DNA of 8,613 bases, from NCBI GenBank assembly GCA_015259105.1, contig JABZGZ010000055.1:1-8613 (forward strand), in the 5' to 3' direction. A program made the position numbers and the translations under genes. This document shows positions 6,855 to 8,613 of this stretch, piece by piece (within the stretch, counting starts at the first letter, position 1; the number at the start of each line of letters is the position of its first letter). Under the pieces are notes generated by a model that saw only the letters and a program-made list of their open reading frames with translations, did no database searches and was not told the origin of the DNA. This stretch comes from Atopobium sp. GTDB taxonomy: Bacteria; Actinomycetota; Coriobacteriia; Coriobacteriales; Atopobiaceae.

Positions 6855-6930
6855 AGTTTCAAAGAAATCTTATTGTTTTGTACAGCTATTTGTGTGCAGA
6901 TAAATAAATCTTTGAACTAGCTGTGAGGAG
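6855..6930 (+). promoter_or_regulatory. 5' leader with two interlocking inverted repeats next to the ribosome site
   Basis: TTCAAAGA (6858-6865) is complementary to TCTTTGAA (6909-6916), and ACAGCTA (6882-6888) is complementary to TAGCTGT (6918-6924). The order of the arms (first, second, first, second) means they either form a pseudoknot or exclude each other. The last arm directly touches the ribosome site GAGGAG (6925-6930). Both repeats are perfect, but short repeats arise by chance in AT-rich leaders, so a regulatory role is only inferred. Confidence 0.3.
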
Positions 6931-6934
6931 CATC

Positions 6935-8485
6935 ATGCAGTCTAAGGGTTTAGTTAGCAGGTCTTTGAGCTTTGCAGTTATGTTTGTGCTCACTGTATTT
7001 GCTGCGCTTACGGTATTCAACACAAAGGCACAAGCTGTTGAGTACACACCAACTATTTCAAATGCTAGCTATACAACATTAGTTGGTAGTAATGTGCGTG
7101 TAAATTTTGATTATGCGCTCAACAATGGTGCCCCTGCACAACCAGGTGATACCTTTACTATTATGCTTCCTCCAGAGCTAGAGAATAATACTCCAGCTCC
7201 TTTTGAGGTTATGGGTGTAGATGCAAACGGAAATAGTATTTCTGTTGGTACGGCAACTCCTACCAGTAACCCTAATACCATGACTGTTACCTTCAATAAC
7301 AATATTGCGGGTCTTCTTAACGTTCATGGCCAGATGTCTTTCTCGCTCAATTGGTCAAGCGCAATTGCACAGAGAGGCAATGGCAGCACTACGCTCAATA
7401 TTGGTAACACCAGCCTTAACATGACGTATGGCGGTTCTATTGCTGCAATGGATACTGCAATTACTAAGTACAACAGAACTGGCGCAACTGCAGAGACAAC
7501 CTATACGCTTCCTTCTGGTGCAACTATTGAGACCGGAAGCGATTACTATGTGACCAGTTGGGTTGTTAACCTAACTCCATCTGATATCACCCAGGTTGGT
7601 CTGCTTAATGCCACTGTTAAGGATCAGATTGTAAATCCTTATACCGTTGATGCATCAAAGCTTACTGGTACTGGTGTTAATCCTTCAGATGAGCTTGCTG
7701 GTCCATATCTTAAGCACTCTTTTGTTCTCCACCTTGTTAACGGCGCTGTTCAGACTCTTTCTGCAGATCAGATTCTTCCTGCAATTACCTTTACTCCTAA
7801 TGGTTACACTCTTGATTTTGCTCGACTCAATAATCAGGTTAACTTTGCTGGTTTCCAACCACTTATCCAGGATTGCTGGCTTGAGTACAAGACCATTGTT
7901 CCAGCCAACGTTACCCAGGTAGACAATAGAGCAACTCTTGATTTTGATGGCAACACTGATAACTTCACTCGTGAAGGTTGGTGGATTAATCCTCGCGGTG
8001 CCGGTACTGCAACTGGCGAGCAGCAGGTAAGCGTTTCTGTATCCAAGGTTTGGGAAGATCAAAATAACGCTGACGGTACTCGTCCTACTTCAGTTACCGT
8101 ACACCTTTATGCAGACGGCGTAGATACTGGTAAGAGTGAGGTTCTCTCTGACGCAAATGGCTGGACTGCAACATTTAGCAACCTCGATAAGAATCAGGCT
8201 GGCACTACAACAGCTATTACGTACACCATTGTTGAGGACGAGGTTGAGGGTTATACCGCTGAGGTAACAGGTGATGTTACCAGTGGCTTTACTATTACTA
8301 ATACTCACATTCCTCCAACTCCAACCACTCCACCTTCAGAGACTCCTAAGAAGCCAAAGCAGCCAAAGAAGAAGGAGCCTAAGCTTCCTTCAACTGGTGA
8401 TGCTTCCTTTGCTGCAGTATCCGTAGCAGCCGCATCTTCTGTTCTTATTGCAGCTGGTGTTCTTGGTAAGAAGCGCGTTCAGTAA
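6935..8485 (+). CDS. LPXTG cell-wall-anchored adhesin-like protein with one CnaB domain
   Basis: This 516-residue protein is built for export and covalent attachment to the wall by sortase. A signal peptide covers residues 1-34, with a basic start, a hydrophobic core and AQA before the likely cut. Residues 35 to about 175 and 176 to about 360 look like two beta-rich Ig-like adhesin modules, in the manner of the ligand-binding N2-N3 regions of Gram-positive MSCRAMM proteins; this part is inferred. A CnaB domain at about 365-458 starts with VSVSKVWED and ends with TITNTH; Lys371, Glu434 and Asn456 sit where the isopeptide bond forms in this fold. A Pro/Lys-rich stalk (460-483), LPSTG (484-488), a hydrophobic segment and a KKRVQ tail complete the anchor. 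The start is the ATG at 6935 with GAGGAG four bases before; a GTG at 6923 is in frame but would contain that site. It is monocistronic with its own promoter. Ligand unknown. Confidence 0.9.
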   Translation: MQSKGLVSRSLSFAVMFVLTVFAALTVFNTKAQAVEYTPTISNASYTTLVGSNVRVNFDYALNNGAPAQPGDTFTIMLPPELENNTPAPFEVMGVDANGNSISVGTATPTSNPNTMTVTFNNNIAGLLNVHGQMSFSLNWSSAIAQRGNGSTTLNIGNTSLNMTYGGSIAAMDTAITKYNRTGATAETTYTLPSGATIETGSDYYVTSWVVNLTPSDITQVGLLNATVKDQIVNPYTVDASKLTGTGVNPSDELAGPYLKHSFVLHLVNGAVQTLSADQILPAITFTPNGYTLDFARLNNQVNFAGFQPLIQDCWLEYKTIVPANVTQVDNRATLDFDGNTDNFTREGWWINPRGAGTATGEQQVSVSVSKVWEDQNNADGTRPTSVTVHLYADGVDTGKSEVLSDANGWTATFSNLDKNQAGTTTAITYTIVEDEVEGYTAEVTGDVTSGFTITNTHIPPTPTTPPSETPKKPKQPKKKEPKLPSTGDASFAAVSVAAASSVLIAAGVLGKKRVQ

Positions 8486-8537
8486 CGCACGCTACAACAA
8501 CGTAAGTTAAACGTAAAAGAGCCTGTGAGATTTATTC

Positions 8538-8583
8538 TGAACTGCCTCCTATTTCTTGGACATAAGAAATGGGAGGCAGTTCA
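8538..8583 (+). repeat. Long near-perfect stem-loop with no T-tract
   Basis: Arms 8538-8557 and 8564-8583 pair over 20 positions around the six-base loop GGACAT, with one T-G pair as the only departure from perfect complementarity. No T-run follows on either strand, so it is a poor match to an intrinsic terminator despite lying 52 bases after the adhesin gene. Its 5' arm contains CCTCC and its 3' arm GGGAGG (8571-8576), which would serve as ribosome site for an ATG at 8585. A stem of this kind could be a translation-blocking structure, the subterminal hairpin of an IS200/IS605-type element, or a diverged terminator. Confidence 0.75.
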
Positions 8584-8584
8584 T

Positions 8585-8613
8585 ATGCAGGTGATTATGA
8601 TTCTGCAGCGTGT
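8585..8613 (+). CDS. Possible start of an unidentified gene (runs off right edge)
   Basis: An ATG at 8585-8587 lies eight bases after GGGAGG (8571-8576) and opens a frame reading MQVIMILQR to the window edge with no stop. Only nine whole codons are visible, too few to identify a family. The short stretch is not unlike the start of some TnpB/OrfB proteins of IS200/IS605 elements, which would fit the hairpin just upstream, but this is speculation. It could equally be a chance frame. Confidence 0.3.

Noticed and set aside
7685..8062. A 125-codon minus-strand frame opposite the LPXTG gene
   Set aside because: The plus strand encodes a protein with signal peptide, CnaB domain and sortase motif across this region; the antisense frame shows no features of a real protein.

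Overview
The window reads like a chromosome segment from a low-to-mid GC actinobacterium of the class Coriobacteriia, most likely the Atopobiaceae (Lancefieldella/Atopobium/Olsenella group). This is inferred from the mix of housekeeping proteins, a Gram-positive LPXTG wall protein and the codon style. It cannot be proven without a search.

Layout. (1) Bases 1-1417 are on the minus strand. They hold the N-terminal part of an HD-domain phosphohydrolase running off the left edge, with its own candidate promoter, and upstream of it a complete diacylglycerol/sphingosine kinase-family lipid kinase followed by a compound hairpin terminator. (2) From about 1507 everything reads on the plus strand. A ribonuclease D gene (rnd) is divergent from the lipid kinase. 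A tight four-gene unit follows: a YugP-type membrane zinc metallopeptidase, xseA, xseB and a HIT-family hydrolase, with gaps of 2, 14 and 10 bases. (3) Acetate kinase (ackA) has its own leader and ends in a textbook intrinsic terminator; no pta lies next to it. (4) A near-consensus promoter at 6809-6837 drives a 516-residue LPXTG surface protein. It has a signal peptide, a two-part adhesin-like N-terminal region, one CnaB domain with a likely isopeptide bond, a Pro/Lys stalk and a sortase anchor. (5) After it, a near-perfect 20-bp stem-loop at 8538-8583 buries the Shine-Dalgarno sequence of a reading frame that starts at 8585 and leaves the window.

Function. Most of the window is core metabolism and nucleic acid processing: RNase D for RNA 3' ends, exonuclease VII for DNA, acetate kinase for ATP from acetyl phosphate, and a lipid kinase. 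The surface adhesin gene and the stem-loop beyond it look like the accessory part. No new multi-gene system can be supported. The points most worth a second look are the stem-loop with buried ribosome site at the right edge, which resembles the left end of an IS200/IS605-type element, and the 5' leader of the adhesin gene, which can form two interlocking helices beside its ribosome binding site.
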